DNA of 64,000 nucleotides from Bacteroidales bacterium (GTDB lineage: Bacteria; Bacteroidota; Bacteroidia; Bacteroidales; WCHB1-69), in NCBI GenBank assembly GCA_016290295.1, contig JAEETJ010000002.1:143583-207582 (forward strand), written 5' to 3'. The translations under genes and the position numbers were made by a program. The first letter of the stretch is position 1, and every line of letters starts with the position of its first letter. Below, piece by piece: positions 26,172-33,860 of the stretch. The notes below the pieces were generated by a model that was not told the DNA's origin, did no database searches, and saw nothing but the letters and a program-made list of their open reading frames with translations.

Positions 26172-27171
26172 AGTGGTAGATATGTTTTATGAGGTCGATA
26201 ATTCTTGATGAATAGCCGTATTCGTTGTCGTACCATACGAGCAGCTGGATAAAGTTGCCACCGATAACCTTGACGGACTGGGCATCAAAGATGGCGGAGT
26301 GCGGATTGTCAGTGATGTCGCTACTGACGATGGGCTCCTCGGTATATTCGAGGTAAGGTTTCAGTTCACCATTGGCGTGGCGCAGAAAAGCGTCCTTGAT
26401 GTCACGGGTGGTTACTTGGGTATGCAGTTCAGCGGTCAGTTCCACGAAAGAGCAGTCCACCACTGGCACACGGGTGGCAAAACCGTCAAAGATATTGGCC
26501 ATCTCGGGGATGACTAACTTGGTGGTTTTTACAGCGCTGGAGGTTGTGGGGATGATATTGGCCAGAGCCGAACGAGCCCGACGGTAGTCGGAGTGATAGC
26601 CGTCTTGCAGATTCTGGTTGTTGGTGGTCGGGTGCACCGTGTTCATGAAACCACGCACCATGCCGAACTCGTCGTTGATAACTTTTAGAGCCACCGCAAT
26701 ACAGTTAGTGGTACAAGAAGCGTTAGAGATGATGCGGTCCTCTTCTTGGATGGTATTGTGGTTTACTCCCATAACGATGGTGCGGTCAATACTGTCGTCA
26801 TCGGGGGGACAGCTTAGGATGACCCGCTTAACGCTATCGTGGATATGCGGAGTGAGCAGGGGAGCGGTTTTGAAACGTCCAGAGGAGTCAATGACCGTCT
26901 CCACACCCGTGGCGTTCCAGGGGATATCTGCAGGATGCATCTGATTGGTGACCAGAATCTTACGTCCGTTGACAATCAGATGGTCGTTGTCAAAGTCTAT
27001 ATCTGCGTTGAAGCGGCCATGGATGCTGTCGTATTTCAGCAGATGCGCCATCAGCCGCGTGTCCATTTTGTCGTTGATGTGAGTGATTTCAATACAGGGG
27101 TCACCCTCGGCCAAACGAAACACCATTTTCCCGATTCGTCCAAATCCGTTAATGCCGATTTTAGCTGCCAT
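26164..27171 (-). CDS. gapA: glyceraldehyde-3-phosphate dehydrogenase
   Basis: Glycolytic/gluconeogenic NAD-dependent oxidation of G3P. 335 residues, normal length: GINGFGRIG at 6-14, catalytic Cys in SNASCTTNC, the NTVHPTTNNQ region, SSAVKTTKLVIPE and C-terminal WYDNEYGYSSR. The ATG at 27171 (MAAKIGING) fits the family and lies after a -7 box at 27220-27227. Some loop positions (PPDDDSIDRTIVMGVN) differ from the commonest forms but catalytic residues are intact. It is the first gene of an operon with the giant PPDK-like protein. Confidence 0.95.
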   Translation of the reverse strand: MAAKIGINGFGRIGKMVFRLAEGDPCIEITHINDKMDTRLMAHLLKYDSIHGRFNADIDFDNDHLIVNGRKILVTNQMHPADIPWNATGVETVIDSSGRFKTAPLLTPHIHDSVKRVILSCPPDDDSIDRTIVMGVNHNTIQEEDRIISNASCTTNCIAVALKVINDEFGMVRGFMNTVHPTTNNQNLQDGYHSDYRRARSALANIIPTTSSAVKTTKLVIPEMANIFDGFATRVPVVDCSFVELTAELHTQVTTRDIKDAFLRHANGELKPYLEYTEEPIVSSDITDNPHSAIFDAQSVKVIGGNFIQLLVWYDNEYGYSSRIIDLIKHIYHYE

Positions 27172-27219
27172 TGTAAAAGTAGTATTTATATTAGTTTTTG
27201 AATAAATAAATTTAATCTG

Positions 27220-27227
27220 CAAAGTTA
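27220..27227 (-). promoter_or_regulatory. -7 box for gapA
   Basis: CAAAGTTA reads TAACTTTG on the minus strand within TAATCTGCAAAGTTA; 48 bases before the gapA ATG and divergent from the promoter at 27276. Confidence 0.7.
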
Positions 27228-27275
27228 TGAAAAATAATAATACGATGTATAAATTTCTTATTTCAAAAATAAGTG

Positions 27276-27283
27276 TATATTTG
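27276..27283 (+). promoter_or_regulatory. -7 box for the T9SS cargo gene
   Basis: TATATTTG followed by CAG, 27 bases before the ATG at 27311. Confidence 0.75.
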
Positions 27284-27310
27284 CAGCATAATTTAGTTTG
27301 AAAAAAACAG

Positions 27311-29083
27311 ATGGAATTCTTGGCCAAATATATAAAAAACATACTGCTTTGTATGGTGTGTTTGTCGCTGGCTTTGCCTTTGTTTTCGCAACATCATTGC
27401 GAAAACACTGTTTTACTGAGAGATACCACAATCCTTCCGGGTGAGTCGGTAACTTTACAAGCACATGATCTTTTTGAATACACCTGGCAACCGGAATCGG
27501 CTTTCGTTAACCCGCACGATAGCGTTCAGACTGTATCGCCCACCGTTACCACGGATTATGTGGTCACAGGAAGATTTGTTTCGGGAAATATTGTATCCAA
27601 TGGCGATTTCGAATCAGGCTATGTTGATTTTAGCAGTCAATATACCTATTGGAACACTCCTTCCAACACATGGGGAGTCATTGGTGCGGAAGGCACTTTC
27701 ACAATTAATACCACATCGGCCCTTGTGCATAATAATTTCGACACATATCCGTGTCTTGATCATACTTTTGGAAACGGAAGCGGACATTGTATGTATGTGA
27801 ATGGTGCTGGTACAAGTAATGTAATTGTATGGCAGGAGGAACTTTACGATATTGTTCCCAATACAGACTATATTTTCATTACGTGGGTGGCAACCTTGTC
27901 ACAAGGCCAAACTCATTCAAATGTGAATGAATTGGCTCATTTACAATTTAGCATCAATGGCGTCACCATTGGCAATATTTTCAACGCCTCTTCCACCACT
28001 GCCGAATGGAATCGTTTTTACCAGATCTGGAACAGTGGTAATGCCACTACGGCCATCATTACTATTCTAAACCAGTGCACGGCAACTTCCGGCAACGACT
28101 TCGCCCTGGATGACATCAGTTTCTCGCCCATGTACACTTGTGTGGATACGGTAACCGTGCATGTGGACTATCCCATTGAGGCCCATCCCGATACGGTAAG
28201 GGCCTGTCGTGGAGATAACAAAACCATCTATCCGATGCAGAATGATGAGATTGATGCTGTTTGCGGCACTTTGGGCACGGTATCGCCCGAAATAGTGCAG
28301 GCACCACAACATGCCATTGTCTCTGTTTCCGCTAATGGCAGTATGCAGATTCATTTTGATGCCGATTTCGTAGGCGTTGAAACAATGTCGTATCGTATTT
28401 GCTGTGGCACCACCTGCGACACCGCCTCTATTGTGTTGATTTCCACAGGCTTTGAATCTGAATTTGTGGATACAGCATGCAACCAATACACCTGGCGTGG
28501 CGTAAATTATAGCAACTCAGGTGATTACCAGCAAACTCTCACGGCTACCAATGGTTGCGACAGCGTGGTCACACTTCATCTGACCATCCTGAAACCTAAT
28601 ATTAACATTCTTTCCGATAATTCACTGTTTTGCGAAACCCATGAAATGGCCTTGCATGTCGAGAGTGATTACGAGCAGTTCGAATGGAATACGGGCGATT
28701 TGGGTGAATCAATCGTAGCTACAGAACCCGGCACTTACTCTGTGATAGGCCGCAACAAGTTCTGTAGTGGAACAGCCCAATATACCATCCCTCATTGCGA
28801 TTTTTCCGTCTATATTCCCAATACTATCACTCCTGGAACTCCCGATGGTCTGAACGATTTTCTGAGTTTGAGCGACCATGTCAAATCCGAGATGCAAACC
28901 TTCGAAATCATCATATATGATCGTAGGGGAGGCATCGTCTTTGCTTCGGTGGACAAAGATTTCCAGTGGGATGGGAGAGTGCGTGGACAGCTGGTCCAGA
29001 ATGTTGTTTACAACTATGTGATTCAATACACCAGTAAAGAAAATCGTCCCGTACAGAAGAAAGGGACGATACTGGTGTTATAA
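27311..29083 (+). CDS. secreted protein with type IX (gliding-type) C-terminal sorting domain
   Basis: 590 residues with a signal peptide ending LPLFSQ at about 27, an Ig-like segment, a middle region containing ALDDISFSP (carbohydrate-binding-like jelly-roll feature), an RGVNYSNSGDYQQTL segment and a C-terminal type-B sorting domain: YIPNTITPGTPDGLNDFLSL, FEIIIYDRRGGIVFAS, FQWDGRVRG, VVYNYVIQYT and a KKGTILVL end. That domain marks cargo for the type IX secretion system, so the protein should be on the cell surface or released. Its ligand is unknown. The stop codon is the first unit of a TAAATTAGC repeat tract. Confidence 0.88.
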   Translation: MEFLAKYIKNILLCMVCLSLALPLFSQHHCENTVLLRDTTILPGESVTLQAHDLFEYTWQPESAFVNPHDSVQTVSPTVTTDYVVTGRFVSGNIVSNGDFESGYVDFSSQYTYWNTPSNTWGVIGAEGTFTINTTSALVHNNFDTYPCLDHTFGNGSGHCMYVNGAGTSNVIVWQEELYDIVPNTDYIFITWVATLSQGQTHSNVNELAHLQFSINGVTIGNIFNASSTTAEWNRFYQIWNSGNATTAIITILNQCTATSGNDFALDDISFSPMYTCVDTVTVHVDYPIEAHPDTVRACRGDNKTIYPMQNDEIDAVCGTLGTVSPEIVQAPQHAIVSVSANGSMQIHFDADFVGVETMSYRICCGTTCDTASIVLISTGFESEFVDTACNQYTWRGVNYSNSGDYQQTLTATNGCDSVVTLHLTILKPNINILSDNSLFCETHEMALHVESDYEQFEWNTGDLGESIVATEPGTYSVIGRNKFCSGTAQYTIPHCDFSVYIPNTITPGTPDGLNDFLSLSDHVKSEMQTFEIIIYDRRGGIVFASVDKDFQWDGRVRGQLVQNVVYNYVIQYTSKENRPVQKKGTILVL

Positions 29084-29140
29084 ATTAGCAAATTAGTTAA
29101 TGTGCTAATTAGTTAATTATTAAGTGTAATAGCTAGATGA

Positions 29141-29190
29141 TTTTTTGCGACCGCGGGACGTAGTCGCTTACATTGATTCATTTGCTAATT
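29141..29190. repeat. hairpin repeat unit, copy 1
   Basis: Copy 1 of a unit of about 50 bases: T-run, GCGACCGCGGGACGTAGTCGC (29147-29167, imperfect hairpin), TTACATTGATTCATTTGCTA. The second copy starts 69 bases later. Confidence 0.8.
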
Positions 29191-29209
29191 AACCAATTCG
29201 CTAATTCGA

Positions 29210-29259
29210 TTTTTGGCGACTGCGGGACGCAGTCGCTTACATTGATCCATTTGCTAATT
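29210..29259. repeat. hairpin repeat unit, copy 2
   Basis: Copy 2: T-run, GCGACTGCGGGACGCAGTCGC at 29216-29236 forming a perfect 8-bp stem with a GGGAC loop, then TTACATTGATCCATTTGCTA. Differs from copy 1 at a few bases, several in the stem. Confidence 0.8.
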
Positions 29260-29283
29260 AACTAATTTGCAAATTATTTTCCG

Positions 29284-29291
29284 TATTTTTG
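29284..29291 (+). promoter_or_regulatory. -7 box for the second ECF sigma gene
   Basis: TATTTTTG, 46 bases before the TTG start at 29338. Confidence 0.55.
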
Positions 29292-29337
29292 TCACAAAAT
29301 AGCCAGCTTCTTCGACTTATAGAAAAACACGTCTGTT

Positions 29338-29832
29338 TTGGATCAGTTTGAAAGCACATATCACCAGTATTATCCTATGCTTTGGGCAGTAGCCATGAAG
29401 CTTTTGGCAGATGAGGATGCCGTTGCCGATGTGCTGCAGGACGTTTTTGAGGCCTACTTCAGCCAAAGTCAGAAAAGCCCAATCCGTCAGCCTAAGAGTT
29501 GGTTGCTTCGGGTTACTTTGAATAAGTGTGCTGATAATGCAGCTTATAACAAGCGTCTTACAAATATGTCGGCCTTGAATACGTTTGAAGATGAGACCGG
29601 AACCCCTGATGCCAAGTATGATGATCGCAAGATGATTCAGCAGGCGTTGTCGCAACTGCCCCCAAAGGAGCGTCAACTGGCGGTGCTATACGGCGAGGGG
29701 TTCTCTTACAAGGAAATGTCGGAGATTGTGGACATTCGCTTTTCTTCGGTGGGCAAAACTTTATCTAGAGTAATCAATAAATTGTATGACATATTAAAAT
29801 CTAATGGCTATGAAACATTTGAGAGACAGTGA
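29338..29832 (+). CDS. ECF-type RNA polymerase sigma factor
   Basis: 164 residues. Region 2 (YPMLWAVAMKLLADEDAVADVLQDVFEAYF, where the DVLQDVF core is typical) at about 11-42 and region 4 (LPPKERQLAVLYGEGFSYKEMSEIVDIR...VGKTLSRV) at about 105-150. The start is a TTG at 29338 giving MDQFESTYHQYYPML, the expected N terminus; the first ATG (at Met16) would remove part of region 2. It overlaps the next gene by 29 bases, the usual arrangement of sigma and anti-sigma. Confidence 0.9.
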   Translation: MDQFESTYHQYYPMLWAVAMKLLADEDAVADVLQDVFEAYFSQSQKSPIRQPKSWLLRVTLNKCADNAAYNKRLTNMSALNTFEDETGTPDAKYDDRKMIQQALSQLPPKERQLAVLYGEGFSYKEMSEIVDIRFSSVGKTLSRVINKLYDILKSNGYETFERQ

Positions 29833-30271
29833 GATACAAGCCTATATAGATGGGGAGTTGTCGCCACGGCAGGTCAATAGGGTGGAGCGGCATTTGCAAG
29901 AATGCCAGGAATGCACTGCCCGTGTGGAGAAACAGCGTGCCAGAGTTATGTTGGTACGTTCAGCTTGGGGTTCGCTATCTTGTCCTGAAATCAAACCCTT
30001 GCGTTTCCCGACACAGAACACAAATGCTAATGTGGATACGGCCTGCACTTTACCACTGAATCGTAACATTTGGCTTAGAATAGCTTCCTCTGTCGCTGCT
30101 GTTATGGTCTTGGTTTTGGCTATTGCCCTTGTGATCCGTCAAAATACGATGGGTGAAATCATTGATATGACTGGCAGTCAGATTATTGTACGATACGAAA
30201 TTGAGGATGAGTTTGACGCTAATCGTCCCATTACCGAGCAGAATTATGTTTTTAGAGTTTATCAACAATAA
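29804..30271 (+). CDS. anti-sigma factor with zinc-finger domain
   Basis: 155 residues (153 if the second ATG at 29810 is used). N-terminal zf-HC2-type domain: SEIQAYIDGELSPRQVNRVE, then HLQECQECTARV with the His-x3-Cys-x2-Cys zinc ligands, residues about 29-36; one membrane helix at about 88-106 (IASSVAAVMVLVLAIALVI); a periplasmic tail of about 50 residues. This layout fits a membrane anti-sigma factor holding the upstream sigma factor. The overlap by 23-29 bases implies coupled synthesis. Confidence 0.85.
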   Translation: MAMKHLRDSEIQAYIDGELSPRQVNRVERHLQECQECTARVEKQRARVMLVRSAWGSLSCPEIKPLRFPTQNTNANVDTACTLPLNRNIWLRIASSVAAVMVLVLAIALVIRQNTMGEIIDMTGSQIIVRYEIEDEFDANRPITEQNYVFRVYQQ

Positions 30272-30283
30272 ATCAATATAATC

Positions 30284-31609
30284 ATGAAAAAACACATTTT
30301 TATCGGAATTGTCTTCATGGCAGCAATAGTATCCTTTCAAGCTAAAGGGTATTCGCAGACTCTGCTGGATACATACAAAAACGGTGCGGTGAAATTAGTT
30401 CCCGAGGCCAATTATGCACAAGATAATGACTGGAATCAGGTATTTCGTTCCTACTATGATAAAATGTATGATACCTATATCGGTAAAAGAAAGTATGTTA
30501 CAGTGCTGTCTGACGGCTCTGTAGTGGTCAGTCATTCGTACGAGGATTATTACACGCTATTCGATAAAGACGGGAATTTTGTGCGTGAGTTCAGTATAAG
30601 TACTGGAAAGAATAAAAAACTGACAAAACCCATTGCAGGTGTGTTGAACGACAAGGTCTTATATACGAAGGCAGACAATTTGGGAAAGATACATTTTGTT
30701 GATTTACAAGGAAATATCAAGAAAATAGTGACCATTAAATATAGTGTATATGATATTCTTCCCCTTCCAGGTAATCGCTTGTTGGTGACGGGATTTGTGG
30801 TAGGAAAAAAATGCAGGGATATCGTGTCTATTGTAGATTATAACACTGGAGACCAGAAAGTTATATATAGTTATTGGTGGCAAGATGGCAGATATACTGC
30901 ATCTTCGACAGGTGAGGAGGTCCCCTTCTTTTACAGAAAAAAATTAGAGAATGGCACTGAATTTATGATTGGCTATCATCCTGCGGACGCGGTAATGCCT
31001 ATTGGACTTAGTCAGTCATCCATAAGAGTGCGCGTTGCGATTGTCAAACAGAAAATTGTTGTGGCAGCACCCTCTGTGAATCAGGTTATTACATACGATT
31101 TGAACGGTGTTGAATTAAACAGGATGACTATTCCATTTGGCAAGAAAGAAGTGTCGGTGGAAGAACAAAAAGAAATCCTGCGGAAACAAATTGAAAGTAC
31201 GAAAAATAATACCGACCCCACTATCGTACCGAATGTTTCCATGAATGTTGAATCAGAAGTATACAAAAAGGTGATAATGCCGGAGTTGGTGAAGAAAATG
31301 GAGAAGGATATGGCTTTGATTACCGAACCTGTAAAGCTGCCAGTGTTTACAACGGTTATCAAAGATTCGGAGGATAACTTGTTGTTTTTCGAGATTCCTG
31401 AAACGAAAGGTGGCAACAAATTCAACGTGTGGGTCTATCAGGATGGCGGTGAGTTCGTTTGTCAAAGTAGCTTTGTATGTGATGATTACGATTTGGTTAT
31501 CAATACTGACAGAATGGCGTTCCACAACGGATTCCTGTACAGCGTTCAAGACAAAAAAGGTGCAAAGGGTATTCCCATGCGCCTGGTGAAATTCCGCTTG
31601 TCTAAGTAA
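30284..31609 (+). CDS. secreted protein of unknown function, beta-propeller-like
   Basis: 441 residues with a signal peptide (MKKHIFIGIVFMAAIVSFQAKGYS). Repeated beta-strand patterns such as VTVLSDGSVVVSHSYEDYYTLFDKDGNFV, VVDLQGN-like and VNQVITYDLNGVEL suggest a six-bladed propeller like those of Bacteroidetes proteins often annotated DUF4934/DUF5074-type; I cannot assign the exact family. A charged helical insertion lies at 285-355. It follows the sigma/anti-sigma pair by 12 bases and is probably a product under their control. Confidence 0.7.
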   Translation: MKKHIFIGIVFMAAIVSFQAKGYSQTLLDTYKNGAVKLVPEANYAQDNDWNQVFRSYYDKMYDTYIGKRKYVTVLSDGSVVVSHSYEDYYTLFDKDGNFVREFSISTGKNKKLTKPIAGVLNDKVLYTKADNLGKIHFVDLQGNIKKIVTIKYSVYDILPLPGNRLLVTGFVVGKKCRDIVSIVDYNTGDQKVIYSYWWQDGRYTASSTGEEVPFFYRKKLENGTEFMIGYHPADAVMPIGLSQSSIRVRVAIVKQKIVVAAPSVNQVITYDLNGVELNRMTIPFGKKEVSVEEQKEILRKQIESTKNNTDPTIVPNVSMNVESEVYKKVIMPELVKKMEKDMALITEPVKLPVFTTVIKDSEDNLLFFEIPETKGGNKFNVWVYQDGGEFVCQSSFVCDDYDLVINTDRMAFHNGFLYSVQDKKGAKGIPMRLVKFRLSK

Positions 31610-31632
31610 TAAAAGTTGTTTTTCTTGTTTTT

Positions 31633-31729
31633 CTTTTCAAGCATTTTCAATAGAAAAGAGGAGAGGGAGAATGGATGATTTTAGCAGCTTGCTGTATAAA
31701 ATCTTCCGTTCTCCCTCTTGCTTGAAAAG
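31633..31729. repeat. 97-base nested inverted repeat between convergent genes
   Basis: CTTTTCAAGC at 31633-31642 pairs perfectly with GCTTGAAAAG at 31720-31729; inside, GAGGGAGAA pairs with TTCTCCCTC, and the core GATTTTAGCAGC/GCTGTATAAAATC is an imperfect stem. It may terminate both converging transcripts, but it is far longer than the other terminators here. Confidence 0.75.
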
Positions 31730-31752
31730 TGTTATTAATGTTTTTGTATTAT

Positions 31753-33615
31753 TTACAGTAGTTCAACGCTACGCTTTACAAAGTCGCTGAGCTTTTCGCC
31801 TGTCAGGATGTTCTGCGACAGCATGGCCAAGTCAATAAGCTGCTTAGTCAGTGCCACCTTCTTGTCCTCGTCGGTTTCACCCAAAATACGACCAGCAAGA
31901 GGATGGTTGCCGTTTACCACCAGGTTATAGTGCTCAAAGTTGCCGAAGCTGGGCTGTCCTGAAATCTTGCTCATATCCTGATAACGGCGCATGAACTCGT
32001 TCTGGGTGATCATCACCGGCAGGTCGCTCTCGCTGAGACTCTCTACCTGTACGGTGAATTTCTCTTTCTCCACATTGCCTTCAAACAGGCCTTTCAGTTT
32101 TTCGGTCTCTTCGCTCGAAAGTTTTGAGGGGTGAGCGTCTTCCTTCTCAATCAGTTTGTCGATAATGTCAGCATCCACACGGGTAAACCTGCTCTTTTCA
32201 AGTTTTTGCTCCAGCATATTGATGAAGTGGGTGTCCAGGAAGCCGTCCATCAGCAATACATCGTAGCCGTTTTCTTTGGCAGAAGAAATATACAGGTGCT
32301 GGGTGTTAACATCTGAAGCATAGAGATATACAAGCGTGTCGTTCTTGTCTTTTTGCAGGGTTTCAATCTTGGCTTTGTATTCGTCCAAGGTGAAATATTT
32401 ACCATCGGTGTTCTTCAGCAGGAAGAACTTCTGGGCTTTCTCGTAGAATTTCTCATCGGTAATGGAACCATATTCGATAAACACCTTGATGTCATCCCAT
32501 TTCTTCTCGAAATCCTCGCGGTCGTTCTTGAACATCTCCTCCAGTTTCTCGGCCACTTTTTTGGTAATGTGGTTAGAGATTTTCTTCACATTGGCATCAG
32601 ACTGCAGGTATGAACGGGATACATTCAAAGGAATGTCGGGGGAGTCGATGACACCGTGCAGCAACATCATGAACTCAGGAATGATACCGTCAAGTTGGTC
32701 AGTGATAAATACTTGATTGCAATACAGTTGCACTTTGTTTTTCTGCAGTTCGAACTGGTTTTTCACCTTCGGGAAATACAGCACACCGGTCAGGTTGAAA
32801 GGGTAGTCCACATTCAGGTGGATCTGGAACAAAGGTTCTTCAAATACCATGGGGTAGAGCTCATGGTAGAATTTTTTGTAATCCTCGTCGGTCAGTGCCG
32901 AGGGTTGCTGTTTCCATATCGGGTTGGTATTGTTGATGATACGGGGCACTTCCACCTCTTCCTCTTTGTCTTTGCCTTCGGGTTTCTCCCATTTTTTCTC
33001 CATACCGCAGCGGATAGGCACGGGCAGGAAGCGGCAGTATTTGTGCAGCAAGCCCACGATACGGTTTTCTTCCAAGAATTCGGCAGAGTCGTCGGCGATA
33101 TGCAGGATGATTTCGGTACCACGGTCAGCCTTGTCAATATGCTTCATCGTAAATTCAGTAGAGCCATCGCAGGTCCAATGCACAGCGGGCATATCGTCCT
33201 GATATGACTTGGTCTTGATTTCCACCAAGTTAGAAACCATGAAGGCTGAGTAGAAGCCCAGTCCGAAATGGCCGATGATGTTAGCCGCATCGGTGCCTTT
33301 GTATTTCTCCACAAACTCCTCGGCGCTGGAGAAGGCGATCTGGTTGATATATTTCTTCACTTCCTCTTCTGTCATACCGATGCCGTGGTCGATAACCGTA
33401 AGGGTTTTGGCGTCTTTGTCCACCTTCACCTCGATGGTCATGTCACCCAGCTCCACATTGGCTTTTCCGAGGCTCACCAGGGTTTTCATCTTCTGCGAAG
33501 CGTCTATAGCGTTGGAAATCAATTCCCTAAGGAATATTTCCTGGTCTGAATACAAAAATTTCTTGATAACGGGAAAGATGTTTTCCGTTTTGACATTGAT
33601 TTTTCCTGTTGACAT
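31753..33615 (-). CDS. htpG: molecular chaperone HtpG (Hsp90)
   Basis: ATP-dependent cytoplasmic chaperone. 620 residues: N-terminal GHKL ATPase with LRELISNAIDASQKMK (ATP-binding Glu/Asn), IDHGIGMTEEEV, IGHFGLGFYSAF; middle domain with GVIDSPDIPLNVSRSYLQ; and a C-terminal dimerisation region ending SVELL. Shorter than the E. coli protein mainly because the charged linker is short. The 5' side faces yidC across a structured 245-base region. Confidence 0.97.
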   Translation of the reverse strand: MSTGKINVKTENIFPVIKKFLYSDQEIFLRELISNAIDASQKMKTLVSLGKANVELGDMTIEVKVDKDAKTLTVIDHGIGMTEEEVKKYINQIAFSSAEEFVEKYKGTDAANIIGHFGLGFYSAFMVSNLVEIKTKSYQDDMPAVHWTCDGSTEFTMKHIDKADRGTEIILHIADDSAEFLEENRIVGLLHKYCRFLPVPIRCGMEKKWEKPEGKDKEEEVEVPRIINNTNPIWKQQPSALTDEDYKKFYHELYPMVFEEPLFQIHLNVDYPFNLTGVLYFPKVKNQFELQKNKVQLYCNQVFITDQLDGIIPEFMMLLHGVIDSPDIPLNVSRSYLQSDANVKKISNHITKKVAEKLEEMFKNDREDFEKKWDDIKVFIEYGSITDEKFYEKAQKFFLLKNTDGKYFTLDEYKAKIETLQKDKNDTLVYLYASDVNTQHLYISSAKENGYDVLLMDGFLDTHFINMLEQKLEKSRFTRVDADIIDKLIEKEDAHPSKLSSEETEKLKGLFEGNVEKEKFTVQVESLSESDLPVMITQNEFMRRYQDMSKISGQPSFGNFEHYNLVVNGNHPLAGRILGETDEDKKVALTKQLIDLAMLSQNILTGEKLSDFVKRSVELL

Positions 33616-33639
33616 AATTTATAGTTTTTATTGATTTTA

Positions 33640-33830
33640 ATCTGAAAATAACGCCAGGTTAAAAGCAAAATTTGTGCCAAAGTGCAAGGCTGACATTTTG
33701 GCAGTTTCCTGCAAGCGTCATAGTAGGACTGTCCTATTATCAAGTGTCCGCCATTCAGCATGGAGCGGAGCGACAGGCGGAATCTCAATGCTTACTTTTC
33801 GATCACAGCGAAAAGTAACGGATTTTTTTC
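33640..33830. other. structured intergenic region between htpG and yidC
   Basis: Non-coding by eye. Holds three inverted repeats: AGGACTGTCCT at 33726-33736; TCCGCC at 33747-33752 with GGCGGA at 33776-33781; and a perfect 10-bp stem TTACTTTTCG (33792-33801) with CGAAAAGTAA (33809-33818), followed by a T-run that lies just before the yidC -7 box. The last is terminator-like on the plus strand although no plus-strand gene lies upstream. Confidence 0.6.
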
Positions 33831-33831
33831 G

Positions 33832-33839
33832 TATCTTTG
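33832..33839 (+). promoter_or_regulatory. -7 box for yidC
   Basis: TATCTTTG followed by CAGG, 21 bases before the yidC ATG at 33861; excludes the slightly longer frame that begins at 33837. Confidence 0.8.
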
Positions 33840-33860
33840 CAGGCTAATTTTTTTAATAGA

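Larger units (their letters stand above)
29081..29280. repeat. repeat-rich intergenic region with duplicated hairpin unit
   Basis: AATTAGCAAATTAGTTAATG units, then two copies of a longer unit (below) separated by ATTTGCTAATTAACCAATTC-type sequence. No coding potential. Confidence 0.75.

Noticed and set aside
29141..29259. Possible CRISPR array
   Set aside because: Only two copies, spacing partly repeat-like, no cas genes in the window.
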